DNA from: Brucella tritici | Lineage (GTDB): Bacteria > Pseudomonadota > Alphaproteobacteria > Rhizobiales > Rhizobiaceae | DNA: 64,000 nt | Assembly: GCF_008932295.1 (NCBI RefSeq) | Contig: NZ_WBWA01000019.1 | Span: 1 to 64,000 of the forward strand | Direction: 5' to 3' | In this document: positions 31,715 through 42,913 of the stretch, piece by piece | How positions within the stretch are numbered: the first letter of the stretch is position 1 | How the letters are laid out: each line of letters starts with the position of its first letter | Notes under the pieces: generated by a model | The model's database searches: none | The model's input: the letters and a program-made list of their open reading frames with translations, nothing else | Told to the model about the DNA's origin: nothing | Position numbers and translations under genes: made by a program

Positions 31715-32004
31715 CTGATCTTCGCCATTACGACGTGATCGTCAGCCCGGTTATCACCGAGAAGTCCACCATGGTTTCCGAACACAACCAGGTTGTCTTC
31801 AACGTAGCCCGCAAGGCAACGAAGCCGGAAATCAAGGCTGCAGTCGAAGCGCTGTTCGGCGTCAAGGTTACCGCAGTCAACACTGCAGTGCGCAAGGGTA
31901 AGGTCAAGCGGTTCCGCGGCCTTATCGGGCGCCAGAGCGACGTCAAGAAAGCGATCGTTACTTTGGCCGAAGGCCAGAGCATCGACGTTTCGACCGGTCT
32001 CTGA
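31711..32004 (+). CDS. rplW: 50S ribosomal protein L23
   Basis: L23 (97 aa) sits at the tunnel exit and docks trigger factor and SRP. The family pattern [18 protein letters not shown] and the TEAVNT-like [19 protein letters not shown] are present. It overlaps rplD by ATGA, consistent with coupled translation. Confidence 0.97.
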   Translation: MTDLRHYDVIVSPVITEKSTMVSEHNQVVFNVARKATKPEIKAAVEALFGVKVTAVNTAVRKGKVKRFRGLIGRQSDVKKAIVTLAEGQSIDVSTGL

Positions 32005-32025
32005 GAGGCCATGGAGTAAGAGACA

Positions 32026-32859
32026 ATGGCACTCAAGCATTTTAATCCGATCACGCCAGGCCAGCGTCAGCTGGTCATCGTGGACCGTTCGGAACTCTAC
32101 AAGGGCAAGCCGGTCAAGTCCCTGACCGAAGGTCTGTCCAAGAAGGGTGGCCGCAACAACACCGGTCGTATCACTGTTCGCTTTCAGGGCGGCGGTCACA
32201 AGCGTTCGTACCGTTTCATCGACTTCAAGCGTCGCAAGCTTGACGTCGTCGGCACCGTCGAGCGTCTGGAATACGATCCGAACCGCACCGCGTTCATCGC
32301 GCTGATCCGTTACGAAGACGGCGAACTGGCATATATCCTGGCACCGCAGCGTCTTGCTGTTGGCGACAAGGTTGTCGCGGGCAATGCCGTCGATGTGAAG
32401 CCGGGCAACGCAATGCCGCTCGCTTCCATGCCGGTTGGCACGATCATTCACAACGTCGAGCTGAAGCCGGGTAAGGGCGGTCAGATCGCTCGTTCGGCTG
32501 GCACCTACGCTCAGCTCGTCGGTCGCGATCAGGGCATGGCCATTCTGCGCCTCAACTCTGGTGAACAGCGTCTGGTTCCAGGTGCCTGCTTCGCTTCGGT
32601 CGGTGCAGTATCCAACCCGGACCACGGCAATATCAACGACGGCAAGGCTGGTCGTTCGGTATGGCGTGGCAAGCGCCCGCACGTTCGCGGCGTTGCAATG
32701 AACCCGGTCGATCACCCGCATGGTGGTGGTGAAGGTCGTACTTCGGGTGGTCGTCACCCTGTTACTCCGTGGGGCAAGCCTACGAAGGGCAAGAAGACGC
32801 GCTCGAACAAGTCGACCGACAAGTTCATCATGCGTTCGCGCCATCAGCGCAAGAAGTAA
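32026..32859 (+). CDS. rplB: 50S ribosomal protein L2
   Basis: L2 (277 aa) is needed for subunit joining and peptidyl transferase activity. The start [20 protein letters not shown], the core [17 protein letters not shown]-like segment, and the conserved C-terminal [19 protein letters not shown] with its functional histidine are all intact. Confidence 0.98.
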   Translation: MALKHFNPITPGQRQLVIVDRSELYKGKPVKSLTEGLSKKGGRNNTGRITVRFQGGGHKRSYRFIDFKRRKLDVVGTVERLEYDPNRTAFIALIRYEDGELAYILAPQRLAVGDKVVAGNAVDVKPGNAMPLASMPVGTIIHNVELKPGKGGQIARSAGTYAQLVGRDQGMAILRLNSGEQRLVPGACFASVGAVSNPDHGNINDGKAGRSVWRGKRPHVRGVAMNPVDHPHGGGEGRTSGGRHPVTPWGKPTKGKKTRSNKSTDKFIMRSRHQRKK

Positions 32860-32874
32860 GAGAGGTAGTCTAAA

Positions 32875-33153
32875 GTGGCTCGTTCAGTTTGGAAAGGTCC
32901 GTTTGTCGACGGCTATCTTCTCAAGAAGGCTGAGAAGGTACGCGAAGGCGGTCGTAATGAAGTTATCAAGATGTGGAGCCGCCGCTCCACCATCCTGCCG
33001 CAGTTTGTCGGTCTGACTTTCGGCGTCTACAACGGCAACAAGCATGTGCCGGTGTCGGTTTCGGAAGAAATGGTCGGACACAAGTTCGGTGAATTCGCGC
33101 CTACGCGTACCTATTACGGTCACGGCGCGGACAAGAAGTCGAAGAGGAAGTAA
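32875..33153 (+). CDS. rpsS: 30S ribosomal protein S19
   Basis: S19 (92 aa) is in the 30S head and contacts S13 and the A-site region. A GTG start follows AGAGG. The sequence [20 protein letters not shown] and the end [19 protein letters not shown] match the family. Confidence 0.97.
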   Translation: MARSVWKGPFVDGYLLKKAEKVREGGRNEVIKMWSRRSTILPQFVGLTFGVYNGNKHVPVSVSEEMVGHKFGEFAPTRTYYGHGADKKSKRK

Positions 33154-33155
33154 CG

Positions 33156-33545
33156 ATGGGCAAGGCTAAAGCTCCCCGTCAGCTCAAGGACAACGAAGCG
33201 CAAGCTGTTGCCCGTACGCTGCGCGTCAGCCCGCAGAAGCTGAACCTTGTTGCGAGCATGATTCGCGGCAAGAAGGTGAATGCGGCACTTGCCGATCTGA
33301 CGTTCTCGCGCAAGCGGATCGCCGATACGGTTAAGAAGACGCTCCAGTCCGCAATTGCGAACGCAGAAAACAACCATGACCTCGACGTCGATTCTCTGAT
33401 CGTCGCCGAAGCCTATGTTGGCAAGTCGATCGTCATGAAGCGCTTCCACGTCCGTGGTCGTGGCCGCGCAAGCCGCATCGAGAAGCCGTTTTCGCATCTC
33501 ACCATTGTTGTCCGCGAAGTCGCGGAAAAAGGGGAGGCCGCATAA
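33156..33545 (+). CDS. rplV: 50S ribosomal protein L22
   Basis: L22 (129 aa) lines the exit tunnel; mutations in its hairpin can give macrolide resistance. The KARYLRISPQK-type helix appears as [18 protein letters not shown], and the beta-hairpin [18 protein letters not shown] is intact with no insertion. It overlaps the rpsC start by 1 nt. Confidence 0.97.
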   Translation: MGKAKAPRQLKDNEAQAVARTLRVSPQKLNLVASMIRGKKVNAALADLTFSRKRIADTVKKTLQSAIANAENNHDLDVDSLIVAEAYVGKSIVMKRFHVRGRGRASRIEKPFSHLTIVVREVAEKGEAA

Positions 33546-34255
33546 TGGGTCAGAAGATTAATCCGATCGGTCTTCGTCTCGGCATCAACCGCACCTGGGA
33601 TTCGCGTTGGTACGCGAATACCGGTGAGTACGGCAAACTGCTGCATGAAGATGTCAAGATCCGCGAATTCCTCACCGAGGAACTGAAGCAGGCTGCGATC
33701 TCCAAGATCGTGATCGAGCGTCCGCACAAGAAGTGCCGTGTGACGATCCATTCGGCTCGTCCGGGCATCATCATCGGCAAGAAGGGTGCAGACATCGAAA
33801 AGCTCCGCAAGAAGCTTTCCGAGATGACCAATGCCGATACGTCGCTCAACATCGTTGAAGTTCGCAAGCCGGAAATCGACGCTACGCTGATCGCTCAGTC
33901 GATCGCTCAGCAGCTCGAACGCCGTGTGGCATTCCGTCGCGCCATGAAGCGTGCTGTTCAGTCGGCAATGCGTCTTGGAGCCGAAGGTATCCGTATCAAC
34001 TGCTCGGGTCGTCTGGGTGGCGCGGAAATCGCTCGCATGGAATGGTACCGTGAAGGTCGCGTTCCGCTTCATACGCTTCGCGCCGATATCGACTACGGCA
34101 CGGCAGAAGCGAAGACCGCTTATGGTATCTGCGGCGTGAAGGTTTGGGTCTTCAAGGGCGAGATCCTTGAACACGATCCGATGGCTTCCGAGCGTCGTGC
34201 GGTCGAGGGTGACAATCAGGGTTCCTCGTCGAACCGCCGCCGCGAAAACGCTTAA
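33545..34255 (+). CDS. rpsC: 30S ribosomal protein S3
   Basis: S3 (236 aa) forms part of the mRNA entry pore. The N-terminal [20 protein letters not shown], the KH domain with [17 protein letters not shown], and the C-terminal [20 protein letters not shown] are typical. The tail is polar and variable. Confidence 0.98.
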   Translation: MGQKINPIGLRLGINRTWDSRWYANTGEYGKLLHEDVKIREFLTEELKQAAISKIVIERPHKKCRVTIHSARPGIIIGKKGADIEKLRKKLSEMTNADTSLNIVEVRKPEIDATLIAQSIAQQLERRVAFRRAMKRAVQSAMRLGAEGIRINCSGRLGGAEIARMEWYREGRVPLHTLRADIDYGTAEAKTAYGICGVKVWVFKGEILEHDPMASERRAVEGDNQGSSSNRRRENA

Positions 34256-34293
34256 AAAGCGGGCCGCGGGCGAGAAATTTGGAGTAGAGAACA

Positions 34294-34707
34294 ATGATGC
34301 AGCCTAAGCGCACCAAGTTCCGCAAGCAGTTCAAGGGCCGTATTCACGGCAACTCGAAAGGCGGCACGGATCTGAATTTCGGTGCATTCGGTTTGAAGGC
34401 CGTTGAGCCGGAACGCGTCACTGCACGTCAGATCGAAGCGGCCCGCCGCGCGATCACCCGTCACATGAAGCGTGCCGGTCGCGTGTGGATCCGCATCTTC
34501 CCTGACCTGCCAGTTACGTCGAAGCCTACCGAAGTCCGTATGGGTAAAGGTAAGGGTTCGGTTGACTACTGGGCATGCCGTGTGGCACCAGGTCGCGTGA
34601 TGTTTGAGCTTGACGGCGTACCCGAAGATGTGGCACGCGAAGCCCTCAGACTCGGCGCAGCAAAGTTGCCGATCAAGACGCGCTTTATCCAGCGCATTGC
34701 TGAATAA
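34294..34707 (+). CDS. rplP: 50S ribosomal protein L16
   Basis: L16 (137 aa) helps position A-site tRNA. The start [20 protein letters not shown] and the conserved [16 protein letters not shown] segment are clear; the Arg in GRMGKGKG is a known hydroxylation site in E. coli. rpmC follows 13 nt later. Confidence 0.97.
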
Positions 34708-34720
34708 GAGAGAGGCAACT

Positions 34721-34921
34721 ATGAAAGCCGCAGACGTTCGGGCGAAGAGCCTCGATCAACTGAATGACGAGCTGGGCACCCTGAAGAAAGAGCAGTTCAA
34801 CCTGCGCTTTCAGAAGGCCACCGGCCAGCTCGAAAAAACCGCGCGCGTGAAGCAGGTTCGCCGCGACATCGCGCGTATTAAGACTATTGCCCGCCAGAAG
34901 GCGGCCGCAAGCAAGGCATAA
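34721..34921 (+). CDS. rpmC: 50S ribosomal protein L29
   Basis: L29 (66 aa) sits by the exit tunnel next to L23. The start [19 protein letters not shown] at 34721 is chosen because AGAGAGGC precedes it and the longer in-frame start at 34604 lies inside rplP. The two-helix coiled body with [20 protein letters not shown] matches the family. Confidence 0.96.
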   Translation: MKAADVRAKSLDQLNDELGTLKKEQFNLRFQKATGQLEKTARVKQVRRDIARIKTIARQKAAASKA

Positions 34922-34932
34922 GGAAAAATATA

Positions 34933-35175
34933 ATGCCTAAACGCGTTCTGCAGGGCGTTGTCGTCAGCGACAAGAATGACAAGACTGTTGTGGTCAAGGT
35001 TGAGCGCCGCTATTCGCATCCGCTCCTCCAGAAGACCGTGCGTCAGTCTAAGAAGTACAAGGCGCATGACGAAAACAACCAGTTCAAGGTTGGTGATCTC
35101 GTTTCCATTCAGGAATCGGCTCCAATCTCGAAGGACAAACGCTGGGTCGTTCTGACGAACGAAGCAGCAGGCTAA
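34933..35175 (+). CDS. rpsQ: 30S ribosomal protein S17
   Basis: S17 (80 aa) is a primary 16S rRNA binder of the 30S body. The OB-fold start [20 protein letters not shown] and the [20 protein letters not shown] strand-loop are typical. AAGGA precedes the ATG. Confidence 0.97.
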   Translation: MPKRVLQGVVVSDKNDKTVVVKVERRYSHPLLQKTVRQSKKYKAHDENNQFKVGDLVSIQESAPISKDKRWVVLTNEAAG

Positions 35176-35243
35176 ATTATAAACACGCAGCTTAGGTAGG
35201 GCAGGAGCCCTTAACCAGCTGAGAGGAAAGAAGGCGGCCAGTC

Positions 35244-35612
35244 ATGATTCAGATGCAAACAAACCTCGACGTGGCGGATAACTCCGGCGCACGTCGTGTC
35301 ATGTGCATCAAGGTGCTGGGCGGCTCGAAGCGGCGTTACGCTTCCGTTGGCGATATCATTGTGGTGTCGATCAAGGAAGCTATTCCGCGCGGCCGCGTCA
35401 AAAAGGGTGACGTGATGAAGGCGGTTGTTGTACGCACCGCCAAGGACATCCGTCGTCCGGACGGCAGCGTTATTCGTTTCGATAACAATGCAGCCGTTCT
35501 CATCGATAACAAGAAAGAGCCGATCGGCACGCGTATCTTCGGACCGGTTCCGCGCGAACTTCGCGCAAAGAACCACATGAAGATCATCTCGCTGGCCCCG
35601 GAAGTTCTGTAA
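35244..35612 (+). CDS. rplN: 50S ribosomal protein L14
   Basis: L14 (122 aa) forms an intersubunit bridge and is the binding site of the silencing factor RsfS. The start [19 protein letters not shown] and the central [19 protein letters not shown] are intact. It leads the spc gene cluster here. Confidence 0.98.
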   Translation: MIQMQTNLDVADNSGARRVMCIKVLGGSKRRYASVGDIIVVSIKEAIPRGRVKKGDVMKAVVVRTAKDIRRPDGSVIRFDNNAAVLIDNKKEPIGTRIFGPVPRELRAKNHMKIISLAPEVL

Positions 35613-35624
35613 GGAAGCAAGACG

Positions 35625-35936
35625 ATGCAGAAGATTCGCAAAGGCGACAGCGTTGTCGTGCTGTCCGGTAAGGACAAGGGCCGTAAAGGCGAAGTTCTCA
35701 AGGTTATGCCAAAGGACGAGCAGGCGCTTGTTCGCGGTATCAACATTGTGAAGCGTCATCAGCGCCAGACCCAGACCCAGGAAGCCGGCATTATCTCCAA
35801 GGAAGCGCCGATCCACCTGTCCAACCTGGCAATTGCTGACCCCAAGGACGGCAAGCCGACCCGCGTCGGTTTCCGCGTCGAGGACGGCAAGAAGGTTCGT
35901 GTCGCAAAACGTTCTGGAGCGCTGATCGATGGCTGA
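35625..35936 (+). CDS. rplX: 50S ribosomal protein L24
   Basis: L24 (103 aa) is an assembly-initiating protein of the 50S subunit. The KOW motif [20 protein letters not shown] is near the N-terminus, followed by [19 protein letters not shown]. Its 3' end overlaps rplE by 8 nt, indicating coupled translation. Confidence 0.97.
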
Positions 35937-36486
35937 AGCTAAGGCACTTCCCCGCTTCAAGAAGCTTTACAATGAGAACATTCGTAAGGCTCTGCTTGAA
36001 GAATTCAAATACGACAACGAGATGCAGATTCCGCGCATCACGAAGGTTGTCCTCAACATGGGCGTTGGCGAAGCCACTGGCGACTCCAAGAAGCCGGCTG
36101 TAGCTGCTGAAGACCTTGGCTTGATTGCCGGTCAAAAGGCTGTTATCACCCGCGCCCGTAACTCGATCGCAACGTTCAAGTTGCGTGAAGGCATGCCGAT
36201 CGGCACGAAGGTTACCCTTCGCCAGGATCGCATGTACGAATTCCTTGATCGTTTTATCACGATCGCTCTTCCTCGCGTTCGCGACTTCCGCGGCCTGAAC
36301 CCGAAGAGCTTTGACGGACGTGGCAACTATGCCATGGGCATCAAGGAGCACATCGTGTTTCCGGAAATCAACTACGATAAGGTTGATCAGATCTGGGGCA
36401 TGGACATCATCGTTTGCACGACCGCCAAGACGGATGATGAAGCGCGCGCTCTTCTGCGTGCATTCAACTTCCCCTTCCGGCAGTAA
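35929..36486 (+). CDS. rplE: 50S ribosomal protein L5
   Basis: L5 (185 aa) binds 5S rRNA and contacts P-site tRNA. The sequence [15 protein letters not shown], the [20 protein letters not shown] region and [16 protein letters not shown] are conserved. It overlaps rplX by 8 nt. Confidence 0.97.
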
Positions 36487-36512
36487 CGGCAAGCGTAGCG
36501 AGGTATATTAAT

Positions 36513-36818
36513 ATGGCCAAGACTAGCGCAGTCGAAAAAAACAAGCGCCGCGAAAAGTTGGTTAAGCGTCATGCTGATAAGCGTGCACGTCTGAAGGCGA
36601 TCGTAATGGATCAGGGCCTTCCGCTGGAGGAGCGCTTCCGCGCCACTATCCGGCTTGCCGAACTGCCGCGCAATTCATCGAAGGTTCGTATTCGCAATCG
36701 TTGCGAAGTTTCGGGCCGTCCGCGTGGTTATTACCGTAAACTGAAGATGTCGCGTATTGCGCTCCGTCAGTTGGGTTCGCTCGGTCAGATTCCGGGCATC
36801 GTCAAGTCGAGCTGGTAA
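36513..36818 (+). CDS. rpsN: 30S ribosomal protein S14
   Basis: S14 (101 aa) of the long, zinc-free type: the CxxC pairs of the short form are absent and the core reads [20 protein letters not shown]. It is part of the 30S head. It lies in its usual place between rplE and rpsH. Confidence 0.97.
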   Translation: MAKTSAVEKNKRREKLVKRHADKRARLKAIVMDQGLPLEERFRATIRLAELPRNSSKVRIRNRCEVSGRPRGYYRKLKMSRIALRQLGSLGQIPGIVKSSW

Positions 36819-36828
36819 GGAGTAGCAT

Positions 36829-37227
36829 ATGTCTGTGTCAGATCCTATCGGCGACATGCTGACCCGTATTCGTAACGCAGTAGGCCGCAAGAAGACGAAG
36901 GTTACGACCCCGGCTTCCAAGCTGCGCGCTCGCGTTCTTGATGTCCTTCAGTCCGAAGGCTACATCCGCGGATACACGCAGAGTGAATTCGTGAACGGCA
37001 AGGCCGAGATCGAAATCGAACTGAAGTACTACGAAGGTGTTCCGGTTATCCGTGAGATCAGCCGCGTATCGAAGCCTGGCCGTCGCGTTTACGTATCGGT
37101 CAAGTCGATCCCGCAGGTCGCGAACGGCCTCGGCATCTCGATCCTCTCCACGCCGAAGGGCGTGATGGCGGATCATGAAGCCCGTGAACAAAACGTTGGT
37201 GGTGAGCTGCTCTGCCGCATCTTCTGA
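36829..37227 (+). CDS. rpsH: 30S ribosomal protein S8
   Basis: S8 (132 aa) binds the central domain of 16S rRNA and in E. coli represses the spc operon. The start [19 protein letters not shown] and the end [20 protein letters not shown] are typical. AAGGAG precedes the ATG. Confidence 0.98.
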   Translation: MSVSDPIGDMLTRIRNAVGRKKTKVTTPASKLRARVLDVLQSEGYIRGYTQSEFVNGKAEIEIELKYYEGVPVIREISRVSKPGRRVYVSVKSIPQVANGLGISILSTPKGVMADHEAREQNVGGELLCRIF

Positions 37228-37265
37228 TGCGGTTGACAGCGAACAGATAAAAGACAGGTATTAAA

Positions 37266-37799
37266 ATGTCTCGTATCGGTAAAAAACCCGTGCCGGTCCC
37301 GGCAGGCGTGACCGCCAGTGTTGATGGGCAGATCGTCAAGGCCAAGGGCGCGAAGGGTGAACTCTCCTTCGTCGTGCACGATGAAGTTCTGGTCAAGATG
37401 GAAGACGGCGCTGTCAGCGTCGATCCGCGCGACCAGTCGAAGGAAGCTCGTTCGAAGTGGGGCATGTCCCGCACAATGATCTCCAACATTTTTGTTGGCG
37501 TGAAGGACGGCTTCGAAAAGAAGCTCGAAATCAGCGGCGTCGGTTACCGCGCTGCCATGCAGGGCAAGAACCTGCAGCTTTCGCTCGGCTTCAGCCACGA
37601 AGTGGTCTACGACGTGCCTGCCGGCATTACTGTTGCCGTTCCGAAGCCGACGGAAATCGTCGTCACCGGTATCGACAAGCAGCAGGTCGGTCAGGTCGCG
37701 GCTGAGATCCGCGAATATCGCGGCCCCGAGCCTTACAAGGGCAAGGGCGTCAAGTATGCTGGCGAGAAGATCGTCCGCAAAGAAGGCAAGAAGAAGTAA
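37266..37799 (+). CDS. rplF: 50S ribosomal protein L6
   Basis: L6 (177 aa) lies near the GTPase-associated centre. Its two similar domains begin [16 protein letters not shown] and continue with [20 protein letters not shown], ending with the [20 protein letters not shown] tail expected of the family. Confidence 0.98.
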   Translation: MSRIGKKPVPVPAGVTASVDGQIVKAKGAKGELSFVVHDEVLVKMEDGAVSVDPRDQSKEARSKWGMSRTMISNIFVGVKDGFEKKLEISGVGYRAAMQGKNLQLSLGFSHEVVYDVPAGITVAVPKPTEIVVTGIDKQQVGQVAAEIREYRGPEPYKGKGVKYAGEKIVRKEGKKK

Positions 37800-37811
37800 G
37801 GGAAGCGCGTC

Positions 37812-38174
37812 ATGGCATCGCCAAAAGAAACTTTGCAGCGTCGCGCTGCTCGTGTACGCCGTCAGGTCAAGGCTGTTGCAAACGGCCGTCCGCGTCTCAG
37901 CGTGCACCGCTCTTCCAAGAACATCTACGTTCAGGTTATCGACGACGTTCGCGGTGTTACCATCGCAGCTGCTTCGACCCTGGATGGCGACCTGAAGGGC
38001 AAGCTCAAGACCGGCGCCGACTCCGCAGCAGCAGCTGCAGTTGGCAAGCTGGTTGCCGAGCGTGCCGTTAAAGCAGGCGTCAGCGAAGTAGTGTTCGACC
38101 GTGGTGCATTCATTTACCACGGCCGCGTGAAGGCTCTCGCCGAAGCTGCCCGCGAAGGCGGACTGAGCTTCTAA
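37812..38174 (+). CDS. rplR: 50S ribosomal protein L18
   Basis: L18 (120 aa) binds 5S rRNA in the central protuberance. The [18 protein letters not shown] strand and the terminal [20 protein letters not shown] segment match the family. It lies 12 nt after rplF. Confidence 0.97.
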   Translation: MASPKETLQRRAARVRRQVKAVANGRPRLSVHRSSKNIYVQVIDDVRGVTIAAASTLDGDLKGKLKTGADSAAAAAVGKLVAERAVKAGVSEVVFDRGAFIYHGRVKALAEAAREGGLSF

Positions 38175-38215
38175 TAGCATTTTGTGCTTCCGGAAAAGAA
38201 AAAGGAAATCAGGAT

Positions 38216-38776
38216 ATGGCACAGAGAGAACGTAACCGCGAAGATCGCGGCCGTGAGGAGCGCGACAGCGAATTCGTCGATAAGCTCGTTCACATCAACC
38301 GTGTTGCCAAGGTCGTCAAGGGCGGCCGTCGCTTCGGTTTTGCTGCGCTCGTCGTTGTTGGCGACCAGAAGGGCCGCGTAGGCTTCGGTCATGGCAAGGC
38401 TCGTGAAGTGCCGGAAGCTATCCGTAAGGCTACGGAAGCTGCCAAGCGCGACATGATCTTCGTACCGCTGCGTTCGGGCCGTACGCTGCATCACGATGTT
38501 GAAGGCCGTCACGGCGCTGGCAAGGTTCTGCTTCGTGCAGCCCCTGCTGGTAAGGGTATCATTGCCGGTGGTCCGATGCGTGCAGTGTTCGAAACGCTCG
38601 GCGTTCAGGACGTTGTCGCCAAGTCGCTCGGTTCGTCGAACCCTTACAACATGGTTCGTGCGACGTTCGATGCTCTGAAGCATCAGATGCATCCGAAGGA
38701 CATCGCTGCACAGCGCGGCATCAAGTACTCGACCCTTCAGGCTCGCCGCCATGATGTGGTCGGTTCGGAAGAATAG
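38216..38776 (+). CDS. rpsE: 30S ribosomal protein S5
   Basis: S5 (186 aa) acts in decoding accuracy and mRNA helicase activity at the entry pore. The double-stranded RNA-binding fold starts with [20 protein letters not shown], and [20 protein letters not shown] follows. The spectinomycin loop VKGGRRF is unaltered. Confidence 0.98.
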   Translation: MAQRERNREDRGREERDSEFVDKLVHINRVAKVVKGGRRFGFAALVVVGDQKGRVGFGHGKAREVPEAIRKATEAAKRDMIFVPLRSGRTLHHDVEGRHGAGKVLLRAAPAGKGIIAGGPMRAVFETLGVQDVVAKSLGSSNPYNMVRATFDALKHQMHPKDIAAQRGIKYSTLQARRHDVVGSEE

Positions 38777-38843
38777 CCGATAGTTTGTGTTCGTCCGGGG
38801 CCGCTCAGGCCACCGGATACGCCATAGACAAGGGATTTGAGTG

Positions 38844-39041
38844 ATGGCTGAGAAGAAGGGCAAGACGGTTACGGTCGAGCAGATCGGAAGCCCAATCCGT
38901 CGTCCAGCCGAGCAGCGCGCAACGCTGATCGGTCTGGGTCTTAATAAAATGCACCGCCGCAGCACGCTGGAAGATACTCCGGCAGTTCGTGGCATGATCG
39001 CCAAGCTTCCACACCTCGTTCGAGTTGTGGACGAGGCGTGA
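38844..39041 (+). CDS. rpmD: 50S ribosomal protein L30
   Basis: L30 (65 aa) is a small 50S protein near 5S rRNA. The sequence [20 protein letters not shown] and the [20 protein letters not shown] core are typical. A GTG codon lies just upstream at 38841; the ATG at 38844 is preferred because its spacing to AGGGA is better. Confidence 0.95.
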
Positions 39042-39061
39042 TAGCGCAGGGAGATAGAGAT

Positions 39062-39532
39062 ATGAAACTCAACGATCTGCGTGACAAGCCAGGTTCTGTC
39101 AAGGCGCGCAAGCGCGTTGGCCGTGGTATCGGTTCGGGCACCGGCAAGACCGGTGGTCGTGGTGTCAAGGGTCAGAAGTCCCGTTCGGGGGTCGCGATCA
39201 ATGGCTTTGAAGGCGGCCAGATGCCAATCTACCGCCGTCTGCCGAAGCGCGGCTTCACCAACATCTTCGCAAAGAGCTTCAACGTTGTATCGCTTGGCCG
39301 TATTCAGGCCGCTATCGATGCAGGCAAGCTCGACGCCAAGGCTGTTGTGAACCTCGATTCGCTGAAGGCTGCTGGCGTGATTCGTCGTGCCAAGGACGGC
39401 GTTCGCATCCTTTCGGACGGCGAACTGAAGGCAAAGGTTGCTTTCGAGGTAGCCGGTGCTTCCAAGGCTGCGGTCGAAAAGATCGAAAAGGCTGGCGGTA
39501 GCATCAAGCTTCCTGAAGCCGCTGCCGAATAA
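39062..39532 (+). CDS. rplO: 50S ribosomal protein L15
   Basis: L15 (156 aa) is a late-assembly 50S protein. The glycine- and lysine-rich N-terminus ([20 protein letters not shown], then [18 protein letters not shown]) and the [17 protein letters not shown] segment are diagnostic. The ATG at 39062 is chosen over 39038, which lies within the rpmD stop region. A 10-bp hairpin follows before secY. Confidence 0.97.
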   Translation: MKLNDLRDKPGSVKARKRVGRGIGSGTGKTGGRGVKGQKSRSGVAINGFEGGQMPIYRRLPKRGFTNIFAKSFNVVSLGRIQAAIDAGKLDAKAVVNLDSLKAAGVIRRAKDGVRILSDGELKAKVAFEVAGASKAAVEKIEKAGGSIKLPEAAAE

Positions 39533-39552
39533 GGCTTCGATACAAAAATAAA

Positions 39553-39578
39553 AAGCGGCGGCCTTAGTGCCGCCGCTT
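39553..39578 (+). terminator. hairpin between rplO and secY, possible attenuator
   Basis: AAGCGGCGGC and GCCGCCGCTT form a perfect 10-bp stem around CTTAGT. The T-run is absent, so it may only partly reduce read-through into secY. Confidence 0.5.
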
Positions 39579-39693
39579 GCACATTTATGCCAATGCGCAT
39601 ATCTGGGTAGGGTCTTTTTAGTCTCGAGGCGCGACCGCTATAGATTGCGCTGACGGGGGCGGAGGACCGGAGACTTTTCACCGGAGAAATTTA

Positions 39694-41034
39694 ATGGCAT
39701 CGGCTGCTGAACAGCTAGTTTCCAATCTCAATTTTTCGGCTTTCTCGAAGGCAGAAGAACTCAAGAAGCGCATCTGGTTCACGCTGGGTGCTTTGCTCGT
39801 ATACCGGTTCGGCACCTATATTCCGCTTCCCGGCATCAATCCTGACGCGCTTGCGCAGGCTTTCCAGCAGCATAGCCAGGGTGTGCTCGGACTTTTCAAC
39901 ATGTTCGCTGGCGGCGCTGTTGGTCGTATGGCCATTTTCGCGCTCGGCATCATGCCTTATATCTCTGCCTCCATTATCGTGCAGCTCATGACGTCCGTTG
40001 TGCCGTCGCTTGAAGCGCTGAAGAAGGAAGGCGAGGCGGGTCGCAAGATCATCAATCAGTACACGCGTTACGGCACGGTGCTCCTGGCGCTTGTGCAGGC
40101 CTACGCGATTTCGGTCGGTTTGCAGTCCGGTAACGGAATTGTCACCAATCCGGGACCGTTCTTCATCGTTTCGTCGGTGATCACCCTTGTCGGTGGCACG
40201 ATGTTCCTGATGTGGCTCGGCGAGCAGATCACAGCGCGCGGTATCGGCAACGGTATCTCGCTGATCATCTTCTCCGGTATCGTGGCTAACCTTCCGCACG
40301 CTATTTCCGGTACGCTGGAACTTGGTCGTACCGGCGCGCTGTCGACAGGCCTTATTCTGGGCGTTATCATTCTTGCCGTCGTGCTGATTGCGGTCATCGT
40401 TTTCGTTGAACGTGCACAGCGTCGCCTTCTGATCCAGTATCCGAAGCGTCAGGTCGGCAACCGCATGTTCCAGGGCGATACGTCACATCTGCCACTGAAG
40501 CTTAATACCGCAGGCGTCATTCCTCCGATTTTTGCCTCGTCGCTGCTGCTTTTGCCTGCGACTGTCGCAGGCTTCGCCAACACGACGGAAATGCCTGCCT
40601 GGGCAACCACCATTCTCAATGCACTTGGTCATGGTCAGCCGCTTTACATGCTGTTCTATGCTGCATTGATGGCATTCTTCTGCTTCTTCTACACGGCCAT
40701 TGTGTTCAATCCCAAGGACACCGCTGACCAGCTCAAGAAGCATTCCGGCTTTATTCCGGGCATTCGTCCGGGTGAGCGTACCGCCGAATACATAGACTAT
40801 GTGCTGACACGCATCACTGTTGTCGGCGCCATCTATATCGTGCTTGTCTGTCTCCTGCCGGAATTCCTGATTTCCGCAACCGGTGTGCCGTTCTATCTTG
40901 GTGGCACTTCGTTGCTGATCGTTGTGAGCGTGACGCTCGATACGGTTGCGCAAATTCAGGGGCATCTGATCGCTCATCAGTATGAAGGGCTGATCAAGAA
41001 GTCCAAACTCAGAGGTGGGAAACGCAATAAATGA
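39694..41034 (+). CDS. secY: preprotein translocase subunit SecY
   Basis: SecY (446 aa) is the channel of the Sec translocon in the inner membrane, with ten expected transmembrane helices. Recognisable parts are [19 protein letters not shown], the plug region after [31 protein letters not shown] and the cytoplasmic loop [19 protein letters not shown]. It overlaps the adk start by ATGA, so the pair is coupled. An attenuator-like hairpin separates it from rplO. Confidence 0.98.
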   Translation: MASAAEQLVSNLNFSAFSKAEELKKRIWFTLGALLVYRFGTYIPLPGINPDALAQAFQQHSQGVLGLFNMFAGGAVGRMAIFALGIMPYISASIIVQLMTSVVPSLEALKKEGEAGRKIINQYTRYGTVLLALVQAYAISVGLQSGNGIVTNPGPFFIVSSVITLVGGTMFLMWLGEQITARGIGNGISLIIFSGIVANLPHAISGTLELGRTGALSTGLILGVIILAVVLIAVIVFVERAQRRLLIQYPKRQVGNRMFQGDTSHLPLKLNTAGVIPPIFASSLLLLPATVAGFANTTEMPAWATTILNALGHGQPLYMLFYAALMAFFCFFYTAIVFNPKDTADQLKKHSGFIPGIRPGERTAEYIDYVLTRITVVGAIYIVLVCLLPEFLISATGVPFYLGGTSLLIVVSVTLDTVAQIQGHLIAHQYEGLIKKSKLRGGKRNK

Positions 41035-41615
41035 GACTGATACTTCTTGGGCCGCCCGGAGCAGGTAAGGGGACGCAGGCTGGACTTCTTACCAAGAAGC
41101 ATGGAATTCCTCAGCTTTCGACCGGCGACATGCTGCGTGCAGCAGTCGCCCAGCAGAGCGAGATCGGGAAGCGCGCCAAGGCCGTGATGGATGCCGGGCA
41201 ACTGGTTTCCGACGAGATCGTGAACCAGATCGTATCGGAGCGCATTGATGCTCCTGATTGCGCGAACGGTTTCATCCTCGACGGTTATCCGCGCACGGTT
41301 CCTCAGGCTCAGGCTCTGGGAGCCATGCTGGCGGGGAAGGGCCTCAAGCTTGATGCAGTCATTGAGCTGAAGGTTGACGAGAATGCTCTGGTCAAGCGGA
41401 TGGAGAGCCGCGTAGCTGAAACGATTGCCAAGGGTGGTCAGGTCCGTTCGGACGACAATCCAGAAGCTTTCCGCAAGCGTCTCGTCGAATACCGCGAAAA
41501 GACTTCGCCGCTTTCGAGCTATTATGCCGGGACAGGTGAGCTGCGCGTCATCAACGGTATGGCGCCGGTTGAAGAGGTTACTGCCGAAATCGAGAGGATT
41601 CTGGTTCCGGCATGA
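41031..41615 (+). CDS. adk: adenylate kinase
   Basis: Adenylate kinase (194 aa) interconverts 2 ADP with ATP and AMP. The P-loop [10 protein letters not shown] is at residues 7-16, the AMP-binding TGDMLRAAV follows, and [16 protein letters not shown] is intact. This is the short type without the zinc-finger LID insertion. It overlaps secY and is followed by a terminator, so rpsM needs its own promoter. Confidence 0.97.
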   Translation: MRLILLGPPGAGKGTQAGLLTKKHGIPQLSTGDMLRAAVAQQSEIGKRAKAVMDAGQLVSDEIVNQIVSERIDAPDCANGFILDGYPRTVPQAQALGAMLAGKGLKLDAVIELKVDENALVKRMESRVAETIAKGGQVRSDDNPEAFRKRLVEYREKTSPLSSYYAGTGELRVINGMAPVEEVTAEIERILVPA

Positions 41616-41649
41616 AAATAGAAGAGGCTTGCAGAAGCCTCATTCCATT

Positions 41650-41688
41650 ACGGGCAGGGAAAGCGTGAAGCGTTTTCTGCCCGTTTAT
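41650..41688 (+). terminator. rho-independent terminator after adk
   Basis: ACGGGCAG and CTGCCCGT close a longer imperfect stem, followed by TTTATT. Confidence 0.75.
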
Positions 41689-41912
41689 TGCTTCCAGAAG
41701 TCAGCTTAGTTGTCTGTCAGGCCGGTTTGATGGCTTTACGGACAGTTAATAGTTGACTTTTTCGGGCGATTCCGTCAAAGACTGCGCCACTTCAACTGGT
41801 TTTGAATGGCGGGTATCGGCGGAAATCGAAAGAGACCGGTACCGGTCGTTTAATGCTGTCTGGTTGATCGCATCTGCCAGATGGAAATTTTTATAACTCA
41901 AGGAGAACAGAC

Positions 41913-42281
41913 GTGGCACGTATCGCTGGCGTCAACATCCCGACGAACAAGCGCGTTGTTATTGCGCTTCAGTACATCCACGGGATCGGACCGAAATTTG
42001 CTCGGGAAATCGTAACGAAGGTCGGCATTGCTGACGATCGTCGCGTTAACCAGCTGTCGGATGCTGAAGTCCTTCAGATCCGCGAAGCAATCGATGCTGA
42101 CTACCAGGTTGAAGGTGACCTGCGTCGTGAAGTTTCGATGAACATCAAGCGCCTGATGGACCTGGGCTGCTACCGCGGTCTGCGTCATCGTCGTTCGCTG
42201 CCGGTTCGCGGCCAGCGCACGCACACCAACGCACGCACCCGTAAGGGTCCGGCGAAGGCAATCGCAGGCAAGAAGAAGTAA
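41913..42281 (+). CDS. rpsM: 30S ribosomal protein S13
   Basis: S13 (122 aa) forms the A-site finger bridge in the 30S head. A GTG start follows AAGGAG. The sequence [20 protein letters not shown] and the basic tail [20 protein letters not shown] are typical. It opens the alpha operon behind a 297-bp gap. The genes for L36 and IF-1, which sit between secY and rpsM in many bacteria, are not present here. Confidence 0.97.
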   Translation: MARIAGVNIPTNKRVVIALQYIHGIGPKFAREIVTKVGIADDRRVNQLSDAEVLQIREAIDADYQVEGDLRREVSMNIKRLMDLGCYRGLRHRRSLPVRGQRTHTNARTRKGPAKAIAGKKK

Positions 42282-42408
42282 TTTCGACGGGACATATGTT
42301 CCGTCGGACCTTTCCGGTGCGCCGGTTGGGTTTGATGCTGGTCCTTTCTTGAGGACCGGTGTAGCCGCTGGAATTACGGCGGTGTAGAGATCGATTGAAA
42401 GGACTGTC

Positions 42409-42798
42409 ATGGCCAAGGAAGCCACGCGCGTTCGCCGTCGCGAGCGTAAAAACATCTCGTCGGGCGTTGCCCACGTAAATTCGACGTTCAACAACACCAT
42501 GATCACCATCACGGATGCTCAGGGCAATGCGATTGCCTGGTCGTCTGCCGGTGCTCAGGGTTTCAAGGGTTCGCGTAAGTCGACCCCGTTCGCCGCTCAG
42601 ATCGCTGCTGAAGATTGCGCCAAGAAGGCACAGGAACACGGCATGCGCTCCCTCGAAGTCGAGGTTTGCGGACCGGGCTCTGGCCGTGAATCTGCGCTGC
42701 GCGCCCTTCAGGCTGCCGGCTTTGTGATCACGTCGATCCGCGATGTTACGCCGATCCCGCACAACGGTTGCCGTCCGCGCAAGAAGCGCCGGGTCTAA
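42409..42798 (+). CDS. rpsK: 30S ribosomal protein S11
   Basis: S11 (129 aa) lies at the platform near the mRNA exit. The segment [20 protein letters not shown] and the end [20 protein letters not shown] are conserved. GAAAGGA precedes the ATG. rpoA follows 115 nt later. Confidence 0.98.
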
Positions 42799-42913
42799 TC
42801 CTCGCTCACATGCCGTACGAGCCTCGGGCTTTTCAAGTTCGGGGCTCCTCTGCGGTTTCTACACTTGATCGCTACGATAGGATGGTAGCGACGATTGATA
42901 GAGGGATACTTAC

